Notes: generated by a model from the letters alone, not told the origin. 64,000 nt of DNA from Tillus elongatus (GCA_964006375.1 OZ023262.1:93507654-93571653), one strand, 5' to 3'; shown: positions 14,195-26,110, counted from the stretch's first letter. Made by a program: numbers and translations.

Positions 14195-15271
14195 ATGGTG
14201 TATTCTGTAGAAGAAAGAGTTGAAATAATTACTATATTTTTCAAAAACGATGACTGTGCCAACCGTACCGCAAATTTGTTTAATGAACGACATCAGAACA
14301 GATATGTTAACGGAAAATACATTTTGGAGTTAGTTGCAAAGATTCGATATAGTGGTTCAGTAGCCAACAAAAACGCAATCCTAAACGTGAATACCGGTTA
14401 GAAACGAGACTACTGAGATTGAAGTTATAGGACAAATTGCTGCAGACCCAACTTTGAGCACGAGAAAATTGGCCACTGTTTCAAACATCAAAACAAGAAC
14501 TATTCAGCGAATACTGAAGCATCATAAATTTCACCCGTATAAAATTCATCTTGTAGAATAACTGAATGAAGATGATTTTGATCGGCGGCTGGAGTTTTGT
14601 GAAGTTATGACTGCACGAATAGCTGATAACTGGAACCTTCTGTTCAATATCTGTTTTTCAGACGAGTGTACGTTTTTATTAAACTCTACAGTCAATCGTC
14701 ATAATTGTCGTTATTGGGCAGATAATAGTCCAAGAAATTTTCACGAAGTCCACACTCAAACTCCACAAAAATTGAATGTCTGGACTGGCACTTTGGAGAC
14801 CGTTTAAGCGGACCATTTTTTCTTGATCGCAATTTGAGTGGCGAAACGTATTTGGAGTTACTAGAAGATATCGTTTACCCTCTATTAATTGACATTGTTA
14901 AAAGTGATGTTCGCTATCAACAAAATCAGTTAGCGTTTCAACAAGATGCAGCTCCTCCGCATTTTTCGCAACGTGTTAGGGAGTTTTTGAACAGAGAGTT
15001 TCCAGAGCAATGGATTGGGCGTAGAGGTGCTATTGAGTGGCCCCTTAGATCACTGGATTTAACTCTTTTAGACTTATTTCTATGGGGCCATTTAGAGAGT
15101 TGAATTTACACAACAGAACCGTCATCTATAAAAGAATTACGACGACGCATTGTTGAAGAATGTCGTCTAATAACTTCACAAATGCTACAGAATGTCAGAG
15201 CTCGTTTTGAGAAAAATTTTTACCTTTTTATAGAAGCTGGTCGTCAGCAATTTTAACACTTACTTACTGAA
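14195..15271 (+). pseudogene. Mariner-like DUF4817-type transposase (MAR-1)
   Basis: From ATG 14,195 the N-terminal DUF4817-type region reads VYSVEERVEII with FNERHQNRYVNGKYILELV. A helix-turn-helix segment (LSTRKLATVSNI, then RTIQRILKHHKF) and the DDE core follow: FSDECTF (Asp codon 14,661-14,663), FQQDAAPPHF (Asp codon 14,945-14,947), and SLDLTLLDLFLWGHL, with 36 residues between the second Asp and the Asp of SLDL. The Pro normally seen as SPDL is Leu. The frame is broken near 14,400 and 14,800 and by in-frame stops (for example TAG after KIHLVE and TGA after GHLES). The ancestral ending QQFEHLL is cut by a Glu-to-stop change at 15,254-15,256. Dead copy of about 350 codons. Confidence 0.85.
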
Positions 15272-15655
15272 TAAACATTTTTGAACATTTGGTTTTCTTT
15301 TAGTTTTTTTAACGAAAAATTGACTAATTAGTGCATTTATTATCACAATGAATGAAATACGTTCTTGCAACTCCCAACTGTGAATAATTTCTAAACGAGT
15401 TAATAAAACATCCAAAAAAATTAGTGTGCTGAATTCAGAAAAGAAATTGCTTTCAAATGATGTAGCACTCGACTCATGTTCCCTATTTAAAATATAAGAG
15501 TGAAAGCACGACCCTTAAGGGGTTGATGTGACAAAGTTGAGTTTTATGTCAAAACATGTCTCCCCCAATATTAAATTGACGTGTTTCAGCGTTTCTTAAA
15601 AAAAATTCTCTGGACGCAAATCGGCCTGTTTCGTTTTAAATGCGCCACTCTCTAT

Positions 15656-16348
15656 ATTATCGTTTTTAAGATAAAACACATCACACTGGAAAAATGGTTT
15701 GTTTGAGTTCACCTATAATTTATTATGCTTTTCTTTGCCAAATATTTTATAAGTAGATTAAAGAGAGCCTACGTGATTTAAGAACATAAGTTAATAATTG
15801 AGGAATACATTAGGTAACTCTATCTCTTTGTAAAAATTGCATACGAAGACAGTTGTTAAGGTTTTGATATTCACCGGATTATTAATTGTCATGAGGCACG
15901 CTATAGGTATATAACCTTCGTTATCTCATTTGTATTCTTTATAATCGCAAAAGTGAGCATTCTAATAGCCGCATAGCTATATACGAATTTGCAGTGAAAT
16001 GGGGCGGACAACGCAGTAATCCACCAAATTAATCACCTGTGATTAACTTTTCACGCTTTTTTTTTTGTTCGTTGTGTGTCTTTAACATTTAACAAAACTT
16101 TTTGACATTAACGTGGGGTACCTTAAACATAGTAATTATTAAGGTGAAAAAAACTGAAACCTGTTAACATTTTACGATGGACAAAAAGGTAAAAAACGAG
16201 AACGTAAGTTGTAATTAGGTTAGATGTACTAAATATACATATACATTGCTTATCATACAGCAATACTGAATGTCAGAACTAACTTCAAACTGACAGCTTG
16301 TAAAATAAATATAATTATGAGTATGTTCTTCTCACATCTATCATTATA
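15656..16348. other. Sequence between two MAR copies, nothing recognised
   Basis: AT-rich, no identifiable ORF or repeat. Confidence 0.45.
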
Positions 16349-16734
16349 AAGGGCGACGCATTGAAAACAAAACAGACCGATTTGCGTCCAATGAAATTTT
16401 TTTTAAAGAAACGCTGAAACACGTCAATTTTAATATTGAGGGGTACATGTTTTGACATAAAACTCAACTTTGTCGCATCAACCCCTTAAGGGTGGTGATA
16501 ACAACCCTTATATTTTAAATAGGAAACATGAGTCGAGTGTTACATAATTTGAAAGCTCTTTCTTTTCAGAATTCAGCACACAATTTTTTTTCGAATTTTA
16601 TCAACTCGTTTAAAAATTATCCAGAGTTGGAATTGCAAGAACGTATTTTATTCATTGTGAAGAGAAATGCACTAATTAGTCAATTTTTCGTTAAAAAAAA
16701 TATAAAACAAAACCAAACGTTCAAAAATGTTTAT

Positions 16735-17799
16735 TCAGTGAAGTAAGTGTTCAAACTGTTGACCACCAGGTTCCATACAAAAGTGCAAATTTTGTTCAAA
16801 ACGAGCTCTGACATTCTGGAGCTATTGTGGAGTTATCAGACGGCATTCTTCAACAATGCGACGTCGTAATTCTTGCAGAGACTCTGGTTCTGTTGCGTAA
16901 ATTCTATTCTTTAAATGGCCCCATTGAAAGAAGTCTAAATGAGTTATATCCGGTGATCTAGAGGGCCACTTAATAGCACCTCTACGCCCAATCCATTGTC
17001 CTGGAAAATATCTGTTCAAAAACTCCTTAACACGTTGTGAAAAATGCCGAAATCTTGTTGAAACACTAATTGATGTTCTTGACAGTGGTGATTATTTTCA
17101 ACAATGTAAATTGGTAGAGGGTAAACGATATCTTCTAGTAACTCCAAATACGTGTCGCCACTCAAATTTCCATCAACAAAAATTGGTCCGATTAAAAGGT
17201 CTCCAAAAATGCCAGTCCAGACACTCAATTTCTGTGGAGTTTGAGTGTGGACTTCGTGAAAATTTATTGGATTATTATCTGCCCAATGACGACAATGGAC
17301 TGTAGAGTTTAATAAAAACGCACACTCGCCTGAAAAACAGATATTGAACAGAAAGTTCCAGTTATCAGCTATTCGTGCAGTCATAACTTCACAAAACTCC
17401 AGCCGCCGATCAAAATCATCTTCATTCAGTTGTTGTACAAGATGAATTTTATAGGGGTGAAATTTATGATGCTTCAATATTCGCTGAATAGTTCTTCTTT
17501 TGATGTTTGAAACACTGCACAATTTTCTCATGCTCAAAGTTGGGTCTGCAGCAATTTGTCCTAAAACTTCAATCTCAGTAGTCTCATTTCTAACCGGAAA
17601 TTCACGTTCGGGATCCCGTTTTTTTGTTGGCTACTGAACCACCTTGTCGATTTTTTGCAACTAACTCCAAAATGTATTTTCTGTTAACATGTCTGTTCGG
17701 ATGTCGTTCATTAAACAAAGTTGCGGTACGGTTGGAACAGTCATCGTTTTTGAAAAAAAGAGGAATTATTTCAACTCTTTCTTCTACAGAATACACCAT
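16735..17799 (-). pseudogene. Mariner-like DUF4817-type transposase (MAR-2)
   Basis: Start at 17,799 (MVYSVEERVEII). The N-terminal region is open to about 17,602, then the frame changes. A 173-codon open stretch (17,016-17,537) covers the HTH (VSNIKRRTIQRILKHHKFH) and the first part of the catalytic domain. The first catalytic Asp is replaced by Gly (FSGECAF, codon at 17,328-17,330). A frameshift at the second motif turns FQQDGAPPHF into FQQDFGIFHN. The third motif SPDITHLDFFQWG is intact at about 16,930. The tail QQFEHLLH ends at 16,735. It encodes no functional enzyme. Confidence 0.85.
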
Positions 17800-17872
17800 T
17801 GTGAAATTAATTTTCGGTAGTACTATCAAGTATCAAACCGACCGATAAACTGAAATATTAGACCGCATTTCT

Positions 17873-17960
17873 CTCATTACGATAAGAAATGTTCTGATAG
17901 TCAATTTTTTGTTTACAAGCCAACAAAACATTGACTATCAGCACATTTCTTATCGGAATG
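17873..17960. repeat. Internal palindrome of MAR-2
   Basis: Same hairpin as 14,033-14,119, between TIR and transposase start. Confidence 0.8.
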
Positions 17961-18259
17961 AGAGAAATGCGTTTTTGCATTTTCAACTGTGAATAATTTT
18001 TAAAAAGATTAATATAACTTCCAAAAAAATTAGTGTGCTGAATTCAGAAAATATAGAGATTTCAAATGATGTAAGACTCGACCAATGTTCCCTATTTAAA
18101 ATATATTTTTATCACCACCCTTAAGGGGTTGATGTTACAAAGTTGAGTTTTATGTCAAAACATGACCCCCTCGATATTAAAATTGACGTGTTTCAGCGTT
18201 TCTTAAAAAAATATTTCTCTGGACGCAAATCGGTCTGTTTCGTTTTCAATGCGCCACCG

Positions 18260-19129
18260 TATATTTTGATCACCGCACTTTTACTCGTCGGTCTAAATAG
18301 AGTTTTTTTTAAACTTCACCGTTAAACTAAAAATTTTAAATTATTTACGTCATTTTTAACAAAATTCGCCACAGTATCACACTTGCCGCATCACAAATTT
18401 TCTCTATATTGGTACATATTTTAACCGATCATGAGGTATGTCGTTTTCGTGTATTTTGTTTACTATTTTAGTATTTTTAAATAATTATTTTAATAACTTA
18501 AACTTAAAACGTTTAACTCTTCCAGACCTGAAATGACGTTAAGCCAAAAATGGTTGCAAAAAAATATTTGTTTTTACTTTAAAGTTGGCCTATTTCCGCA
18601 AGTATGGCCAATCACCGACGCCGGGGAGCAGTTTCACCACACTATCCTGGAAATTTTGCCGAACCCCTGCCTTTCTGTAAGGCGTGCCCAACATCGCATG
18701 GACACGGACTAGTTGTGCAGGCATTCAACTTGCTCAAATACAATGCTAGAACATCGGTTGATGTTAATTTATTACAGTATGTACTGAAAAAGTGAAAGGG
18801 AAACCCTGGGAGACGAACTCAGTACACTTCGGTTCAGATGCACACGTTCTTACCCCTGGACCACCGAGGTTCCGCAAAAAAATCAAAAGAGCACATACTT
18901 CAATAGTCATCAACTATTCACTACTGAAAGCGCTAAATTTGCAGACGAGTTCACTGAAAGGTTTAAAAAAAATCGGAAACATGCTTAGATCGCCTCTTGG
19001 ATGGGTAAACCATAAGAAAAATTTCTTGCAACCAACCCTCTAAAATAGTGCTGTAAATTGAATCATAACTACCACATAGCTGTGATAATTTATTCTCTTA
19101 AGAAAGACATTTACGTAGAATGAATCAAG
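18260..19129. other. Mixed unrecognised sequence with a small ORF
   Basis: A diverged AT-core 3' end may lie at 18,360-18,405. A 63-codon open frame at 18,604-18,795 (MANHRRRGAVSPHYPG...) is GC-richer than its surroundings but matches no family I recognise. A tRNA-like stretch follows and is listed separately. Confidence 0.4.
18803..18877 (-). repeat. tRNA-like sequence (tRNA pseudogene or SINE head)
   Basis: On the minus strand there is a possible acceptor stem (7 of 8 pairs between GGAACCTC and the GGGTTTCC region), a D-arm-like 'ggtccaggggtaag', and a T arm CTGAG-TTCGTCT-CCCAG with 4 of 5 pairs and a 7-nt T loop. The anticodon stem does not pair well, so a working tRNA is unlikely. No second copy is seen in the window. 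Confidence 0.4.
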
Positions 19130-19810
19130 GGCCCATTACTTGATCACAAAGAAAACCTTTGTATTCATGTACTTTTGAAACGTTATGTTACTTGAGTTTT
19201 ATTAGGAAAACGTCAGTTTTCACCAAATCACCCCGAAATTGTTGCGCCGATTAACAGACAGACGTACATACCGACAGACGGACCGACCGACAGACAACTA
19301 ATTTTCGATCCAGAATCAAGGCTTCTATATGCTTTGAGCCTTTTACGCCATTTTAGCAAAAAAAAAATTGGACATTTTTGTCAACAATATTCCACCCCCA
19401 CACATTTAACCCCTAATTAATTTCAGCACAGAATACCAGATGTTTGATGAAATGAAAATTTTCTAATAAATAAACCCTAAAACTTATAATACTCGAGTTT
19501 TAACGAAAAAATGTCAATTTTCACCAAATCGGCCCCCATTCATCCCCTACCCGCTAAAACGATTTTATCCTAAAACAATTTACACTGTTTGTTTGTCGAG
19601 TGCTAGCACTGCATAGTAAATCTGAAGACGACATCTTAATTCGTTCTAAAGTGATCGTGGCTACAAACGGACAGACATGCAGACCGACAGACCAAAAGAC
19701 CGACAAACCGACAGACAAGCAGACAGAAAAAATTTCGTTCCTAAATCGTGTTTTATATATGTTTTGATACATTTTACGAAGTTTAAGCAAATAAAAAATT
19801 TTGAAAACAC
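19130..19810 (+). repeat. Two diverged copies of a (GACA)-rich repeat
   Basis: 19,190-19,350 and 19,490-19,770 share the order 'gagttttaa', 'tttcaccaaatc', then a tract of imperfect GACAGACC units followed by a 'ttcgtt/ttcgat' stretch and 'tttacg'. The spacing is about 300 bp. It appears to be a dispersed non-coding repeat with an internal low-complexity segment. The minus-strand ORF across the second tract is an artefact of the repeat. Confidence 0.5.
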
Positions 19811-19985
19811 TTCCACACGTTGTAACCATGACTTACAAGAGATATGACATTGCGCATATGCCCGCCCTATCCTATGACGTCGCGTTGTAAATAATGTTAA
19901 AGAAGTCCAACTACATACTCAAAACAAAGTCATTTTCCATTATTTCGGCCGAGATTTCACGATTGTTGGTTCAGCTAGTCTGTGT

Positions 19986-20201
19986 TATACCTGGTATACA
20001 TTTGGTTTGGTTACCGTTGACGTATGGCTTATACCTGTTGTATGAATCAATCTACGCGTGGCAGTTAACTACTCTGTCTGCCAGGCATTGGACTTTAACC
20101 ACTAAGTCGTCTCAATGCATGTCTTTGGGATTTTATTTTTAATTTGGAAGAAACTTACATATTGTGTACCAAATTACTTGAAATTTACAAAAATATAGCA
20201 T

Positions 20202-20291
<90 letters not shown>

Positions 20292-20500
20292 ATGCTATAT
20301 TTTTGTAAATTTCAAGTAATTTGGTACACAATATGTAAGTTTCTTCCAAATTAAAAATAAAATCCCAAAGACATGCATTGAGACGACTTAGTGGTTAAAG
20401 TCCAATGCCTGGCAGACAGAGTAGTTAACTGCCACGCGTAGATTGATTCATACAACAGGTATAAGCCATACGTCAACGGTAACCAAACCAAATGTATACC

Positions 20501-20508
<8 letters not shown>
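19986..20508. repeat. Perfect inverted repeat, ~221-bp arms around (AT)n
   Basis: The left arm (19,986-20,206) and right arm (20,287-20,508) are exact reverse complements as far as I can compare base by base, with only the (AT)n tract between them. A second (AT)n tract begins immediately after the right arm. A D-arm-like sequence (GACT, 'tagtggttaa', AGTC) occurs in each arm, but no full tRNA fold is evident. Perfect identity implies a very recent duplication, gene conversion, or an assembly fold-back artefact. Confidence 0.9.
20206..20287. repeat. (AT)n microsatellite at palindrome centre
   Basis: Pure AT tract forming the spacer of the inverted repeat. Confidence 0.95.

Positions 20509-20577
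<69 letters not shown>
20504..20577. repeat. (AT)n microsatellite
   Basis: Second AT tract, directly followed by an AT-core 5' end block. Confidence 0.95.
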
Positions 20578-20580
<3 letters not shown>

Positions 20581-20715
20581 ATATAAAAATTTTAACGGAC
20601 CCTGGTTTTGGGTTCTAGGGACCCAAATTCGCGCTCATCTGAAATTTCTTTTTAAAGCTTTTCATCGTGACCTCTCCATTAGTGAAGTTTTCTTACTGAA
20701 AATCCGCTAAAATTG
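20578..20715 (-). mobile_element. AT-core element 5' end block
   Basis: Contains 'gggttctagggacc', 'cgcgctcat', 'tgacctctccattagtga' and a terminal hairpin. The rest of the element is replaced by the palindrome to its left. Confidence 0.65.
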
Positions 20716-22258
20716 AGTTAGGGCAGTTTGAATTTTTTAAAATTTAGTCCTTATTTGAGAGCGTCCTATATACAACATCTTGATATTTTTTTTCACCCAT
20801 AATATGAACAAAAGCCTCTCTATATGCTTTGTTTTCATGGCACACCGCTTACTCTTGGCAAAAACGCTATATCAAATTTTTCTCTCATCTCATGGGTAGG
20901 GTTCTGTGCTTGGGCTAGCATTTTTGTTTAATATGTGGTTTTTATAAATTATATTACTCCCGAGTGTTTGGAAGTTTAAAAAAAATATACGATTGGGTTC
21001 TTTTGATTTTACTTTTAGTTAACGGTGAAAAATAGCCTTATTTTATTATATAACTACTATTTGTTTGATTTGAGGTCAAAATTAAACAGATTATGTAAGT
21101 ACAATCTCGTATGTTTTATTTTTGATTGATTAAATTAACAAATTTCCATTAAAAAAAGTTATATCAAATTTATCATCACAGATTGTCGATAAATCTATAC
21201 AAATCAAATTTATTTCACACAATGAATTACCTAACTATGATATAGTGATTCGGCCTTTATGTAATATGCCCCTTAGTGAACTAAATATACATTAAAATCA
21301 TCAATGGGACAAAAATATTCTTAAAAACTATTCACGCTATAGAAAAAGAGTCAGCACATTTATTTCGATAAAGTTCATAAAACGACTTACTGAATGTTGC
21401 CTTGATTGCTTCTTCTATTTGATGTGTACTTATTACTTTTAATTTGATCTACTGTTTGGATTTAGTAGCTTGCCTGTGACTATTAATAAATTTCCATTTT
21501 ATTTAAAACGGTCTTAACAAACCGTGTACCAGGTATTTATTTTTATTTTCTTTACACAAAAATTGTATATGATTTTATTATCAGACACTTGCCTTTCACG
21601 TTTTAATTATCAACTTCCATATTTTACCGTGTCGTCGCACGTCAACGAATTTCAAGTTTCACTTGTAGTACTTCAATTACGAATCGTCCTCATCGACCTG
21701 CCGTCGACTCCTTAATAAACTATACTTGTGTTACAAAATATATTTTCTCCTGTACCTCGGTAAAACAAAGTTCATAGGCTTCGCGTTTTCCCATTGTCCA
21801 ACTTTTTATTCGTGGCACGCTTTTGAAACAAGCACAATAAATACTATCCTTATAAACTAACACTGCGTCTTTTCTTACAATTGGTATTTACAAAAAAACT
21901 TATTTTTAACTTAATATTATAAACGTATAATATAGTGAATGTACTTACTGCCTAAGGACAAAAATAAAATTGCTATATTCTATTTAAACTCTATAAATAA
22001 AAACAAGGATATTGTTCTTTTGGTTCTATTGTATTTTAACAACTTTTGCTTCGTGAAATTAAAATGTACTACATGTAAAAGAGAAATCCATGTTTTGTAT
22101 TCTTTTAGCTGTCTTGCTATCCCTTATTTAAACAAACAATATTTTACACTCTCAATTATACAGGGCATTTAAATATTAGGACGTATTAACCTTATGTACA
22201 TTGCCCGTTTTACTCCACAATAATGTTTCTAATTTTCTGACATATTTGCTATCTATAG

Positions 22259-22259
<1 letters not shown>
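20716..22259. other. Sequence without recognisable feature
   Basis: AT-rich. Small open frames (for example at 21,524-21,715 and 21,939-22,172) show no recognisable domain. Confidence 0.45.
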
Positions 22260-22337
<78 letters not shown>

Positions 22338-22352
22338 TATATATATATATAT
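22260..22352. repeat. (AT)n microsatellite
   Basis: AT tract with one GATA interruption near its end; the flanks match no recognised element. Confidence 0.95.
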
Positions 22353-23853
22353 TGTTAATGTGTGTCTGGTTCGTGGATTGTAGTTAGTGCTGTTACGTAT
22401 TAAATTGGACTGTATCCTGTTTTGAAATAAAATCAATTGGAAACACTCAACTTAGTTATATATTTAAAGCAATATAAACTATACACTATTGATATACATT
22501 ATATATAGGCAGCACGTGTAATACCGCAACGCGTGGTCCTGTACGAATTAAATGCACTCGGTGCTGGAGTTCTTCTAAGCTAATCCGATGAACGAATAGG
22601 CTTGTACATACCTAAACTATGGCACTCGCGTTTAGAATAAACGCGGGTCGTGTACGAACGATTAGTGTCGCACTCGATGCAAAGCACTTGGAAGCGAATA
22701 AATAATTAAGATGTCATGCTCTTCGAAGTTGACGAACGAATAGGATCTGTCAAGGTCTTGATTATTGCAGGTGGGACATACGCACAATACACTGTAATTA
22801 TGTCAGATTGCTGTGACATACAACACTGCAGTCTTACAACTTAAAATTGCGCGGTAAAACTAAACATACATAAACGGACAAGAACTGAACCTAACACAGC
22901 GTATCGGTTATAGGGGCCCGCGTCAAAATGAAGAATCCCAATAGCATTTGTTATACAAAAATTCACCAAAAATTATATACATATTAGTCATTAAAAACAT
23001 TTTTACGAAAATTCGCTAACAAGCCACGCTTGATACGTCCAGACTTTTAATATTTTCAACTGGCTTACGTTTTGCCTCAACAATTACTGTGACATTCTAT
23101 AGAATATATAGTAATTAGATTTCAGCTGCAGATATTACGGCGTGCTCTTTATGACTTCAAATATTTCAATTTATGCCTCCATCCTAACGACATTTTTCTT
23201 TTGAAAAGTAGTAGGCAGCTTCATTAGATTCAATATTCGCCGACGATAAATCAAAATGATGTAGTTAAGTGTTGATTTCAATCTAATTTGAATCGTGAGG
23301 CTGAACACCAGGCTGGCATTAACTTTTTGTTATCTTTTTTCCATAAACTGAAAATGCTGCATTTGATTTACGGTCTGCTTCCAGCATGGCTACAGAAAAT
23401 TCTGAATTAGCAATGAGTTACCATATCTAAGATATATTGCATAGATTAATTCTGTGGAAAACTTCTCGTCTGAAGCAAAATATGGTACGTGCTGAACTAG
23501 TCTTGAATGTAGTTGATTAATGTTTTCATACCAATTAATCAATTTCCATGTCCAGTAGTAGCCAGTACAAGAAAATGTATGAGGAGTGCATGTTAATAGC
23601 GTGTCATAATTATGCCGGATATATCCGCCAGGAAGATTTATACAGCCTGTCCATTATTTCGTCATTTGTGTTTGCTGCTTTAGAAATTGTAATATCGGAC
23701 CAGCAATCAGTTGTGTCTAATTGACGAAGTCCTCTGCATTAAGCATTAAGCACTACCGGATCTAGGACACCGCTGTAACTTTCGGATTCTGTCACATTTG
23801 GTACATTCATATAATAATAATTTATTTACTACAGAATTACGTCCAGCATAAAG

Positions 23854-23855
<2 letters not shown>
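22353..23855. other. Mostly unrecognised sequence with an AT-core 3' end
   Basis: 22,500-22,760 holds an imperfect internal duplication ('gtacgaa...gcactcg' occurs twice, 'gaacgaatagg' twice). A diverged AT-core 3' end lies at 22,990-23,045 ('aaaattcgctaac...cgtccagac'). Otherwise nothing is recognised. Confidence 0.45.

Positions 23856-23917
<62 letters not shown>
23856..23917. repeat. (AT)n microsatellite
   Basis: Pure AT tract near the 3' side of the minus-strand PLE-like tail. Confidence 0.95.
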
Positions 23918-23919
<2 letters not shown>

Positions 23920-24246
23920 TTAGGAATATTGCACTACACTGTAATCACTTTTAAATATACACTTTATTTGTTTGCTGTACGTTTGTGATTTATTATTGGT
24001 TTGAGTGGACTGCAGTTTCGAACCGTCCCGGTTCATCATCAGCACGCTACTGGCTGCTATCGCTCCTGTCTGGTCTACGTCGGAGATTGTAGGTGGCGCA
24101 TGCGCCGTGAGATTCTGTTGGTCGGTTTCCTGTTCTCTGATTGGTTGTGCCTTCGGACTGTGTCGTATGTATCGGTCTCCTGTCTTGATCACTGTGGTTT
24201 AATAATTTGTCTATTTGTATGGCCTTTATTAAGTTTTGTTAATAAA
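23918..24246 (-). mobile_element. Possible Penelope-like element tail
   Basis: Reading the minus strand, a short frame with AIQIDKLLNHSDQD resembles the C-terminal region of PLE proteins that follows the GIY-YIG domain. A hammerhead-like motif lies about 150 bp downstream, as in PLE pseudo-LTRs. Flanking (AT)n tracts sit on both sides. The coding similarity is short and weak; the ribozyme-like motif is the stronger evidence. Confidence 0.4.
24003..24047 (-). ncRNA. Hammerhead-ribozyme-like motif, minus strand
   Basis: Read 5' to 3' on the minus strand: stem I GTG (24,045-24,043) pairs CAC (24,007-24,005), with one further pair beyond a mismatch; core CTGATGA (24,042-24,036), which matches CUGANGA exactly; one extra T; stem II GAACC (24,034-24,030) with GGTTC (24,024-24,020), loop GGGAC; GAAA (24,019-24,016); stem III AC/GT with loop TGCA; predicted cleavage after C24,008. 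The unpaired T between core and stem II is non-canonical. Confidence 0.6.

Positions 24247-24323
<77 letters not shown>
24247..24323. repeat. (AT)n microsatellite flanking solo TIR
   Basis: Ends directly at the mariner-like TIR, as at 13,730 and 24,726. Confidence 0.95.
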
Positions 24324-24326
<3 letters not shown>

Positions 24327-24615
24327 GGTGGCGGATTGAAAACGAAACAGAATGATTTGCGACCAGAGAAAATTTTTTTAATAAACGCTTAAGCACGTCA
24401 ATTTTAATATTAAGGGGGACATGTTTTGACATAAAACTCAACTTTGTCACATCAAGCCCTTAAGGGTGGTGACAACAACCCTTATATTTTAAATAGGGAA
24501 CATGGATCGATTGTTACACCAGCTGAAAGCTCTTTCTTTTCTGAATTCAGCACACTGATTTTTTTGGAAGTTTTATCAACTCGTTTAAAAATTATTCACA
24601 GTTGAAGATGCCACG
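24324..24615 (-). mobile_element. Solo TIR of the MAR family
   Basis: The sequence matches the outer ~290 bp of MAR-1 ('cagggtggcggattgaaaa', 'catcaagcccttaaggg', 'ttattcacagttgaag') and stops abruptly before 'cgttgtatgtaaa'. No transposase or opposite TIR belongs to it. It sits about 110 bp from the complete TIR of MAR-3 in the same orientation. Confidence 0.75.
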
Positions 24616-24650
24616 TTGTATGTAAATTTATGTTTTAGCATAGCAAATAA

Positions 24651-24652
<2 letters not shown>

Positions 24653-24726
<74 letters not shown>
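24653..24726. repeat. (AT)n microsatellite flanking MAR-3
   Basis: Pure AT tract ending at the MAR-3 TIR. Confidence 0.95.
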
Positions 24727-24731
<5 letters not shown>

Positions 24732-25109
24732 GGCACATTGAAAACTGAAAACGAAACAGATCAATTTGCGTCCAGATATTTTTATTAAGAAACGCTGAAA
24801 CACATCAATTTTAATATTGACGGGGACATGTTTTGACATAAAACTCAACTTTGTCACATCAACCCCTTAAGGGTGGTGACAACAACCCTTTTATTTTAAA
24901 TAGGGACCATGAGTCGAGTGTTACATCATTTGAAGGCTCTTTCTTTTCTAAATTCAGCACACTGATCTTTTTGGAAATTTTATCAACTCGTTTAAAAGTT
25001 ATTCACAGTTGGAGTTGCAAAAACGTATTTTATTCATTGTGATAAGAAATGCACTAATTAGTCAATTTTTCGTTAAAAAAAACAAAACCAAACGTTCATA
25101 AATGTTTAT

Positions 25110-26035
25110 TCAGTTAAGTAAGTGTTCAAATTGTTGACCACCAGCTTCCAGACAAAAGTACACATTTTCCTCAAAACGAGCTCTGACATTCTGGAGCATT
25201 TGTGGAGTTATTAGACGGCACTCTTCAATAATACGTCGTCGTAATTCTACCGGAGACTCCGGTTCTGCTGCGTAAATTCTACTCTCTAAATGGCTCCATA
25301 GAAATAAGTCTAAAGGAGTTAAATCCGGTGATCTAGGATGCCACTCAATAGCACCTCTACGCCCAATTCATTGCTCTGGAAACTCTCTGTTCAAAAACTC
25401 CCTAACACGTTATGAAAAATGCGGAGGAGCTCCATCTTGTTGAAACACTAATTCATTTTCTTGAAAGCGACCATCATTTTCTACAATGTTAATTAGTAGA
25501 GGGTAAACGATATCTTCTAGTAACTCCAAACAGGTTTCGCCACTCAAATTGCCATCAAGAAAAATTGGTCTGATTAAACGGTCTCCAAAAATGCCAGTCC
25601 AAACATTCAATTTCTGTGGAGTTTGAGTGTGGACTTTGTGAAAATTTCTTTGATTATTATCTGCCCAAAAACGACAATTATGACGATTGACTGTAGAGTT
25701 TAATAAAACAGCCGCCGATCAAAATCATCTTCACTCAGTTGTTGTACAAGATGAATTTTATACAGGTGAAATTTGTGATGCTTCAATATTCGCTGAATAG
25801 TTCTTCTTTCGATGTTTGAAACAGTGGCCAATTTTCTCGTGCTCAAAGTTGGGTCTGCAACAATTTGTTCTAAAACTTCAATCTCAGTAGTCTCATTTCT
25901 AACCGGAAATTCACGTTCAGGATGCCCTTTTTTGTTGGCTTGAACCACTTTGTCGAAACTTTGCAACTAACTCCAAAATGTATTTTCTGTTAACATGTCT
26001 GTTCGGATGTCTCTTTCTTCTACAGAAGACACCAT
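25110..26035 (-). pseudogene. Mariner-like DUF4817-type transposase (MAR-3), two internal deletions
   Basis: The start is at 26,035 (MVSSVEER). About 75 bp of the N-terminal domain is deleted right after this, shifting frame. The HTH region (STRKLATVSNIERRTIQRIL) is open at 25,700-25,966. A second deletion near 25,707 removes the segment carrying the first catalytic Asp (the FSDECTF block in MAR-1). The second motif FQQDGAPPHF is intact near 25,425, and the third region follows with a stop. The ending QQFEHLLN at 25,110 probably shows the ancestral C-terminus. Confidence 0.85.
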
Positions 26036-26110
26036 TTTAAAATTAATTTTCGGTAGTACTGTCAAGTATCAAAACCACCGATAAACTGAAATAATAAACC
26101 GCCCTTCTCT

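Larger units (their letters stand above)
16349..18259 (-). mobile_element. MAR-2: mariner-like transposon, same family as MAR-1
   Basis: TIRs at 16,349-16,690 ('gggcgacgcattgaaaa') and about 17,965-18,259 (inverted, ending 'atgcgccacc') enclose a minus-strand transposase. The internal palindrome is at 17,873-17,960. It lies inverted relative to MAR-1, about 700 bp away, so the pair forms a 4.5-kb inverted duplication of family members. Confidence 0.85.

Noticed and set aside
19554..19829. 91-codon minus-strand ORF with a Cys/Val-rich stretch
   Set aside because: It crosses the GACA-rich low-complexity repeat; the hydrophobic stretch is the reverse complement of that repeat.
20386..20460. Possible tRNA gene in the palindrome arm (D-arm-like GACT/AGTC with 'tagtggtt')
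   Set aside because: Anticodon and T arms do not fold and no proper B box is present, so only a partial resemblance remains.
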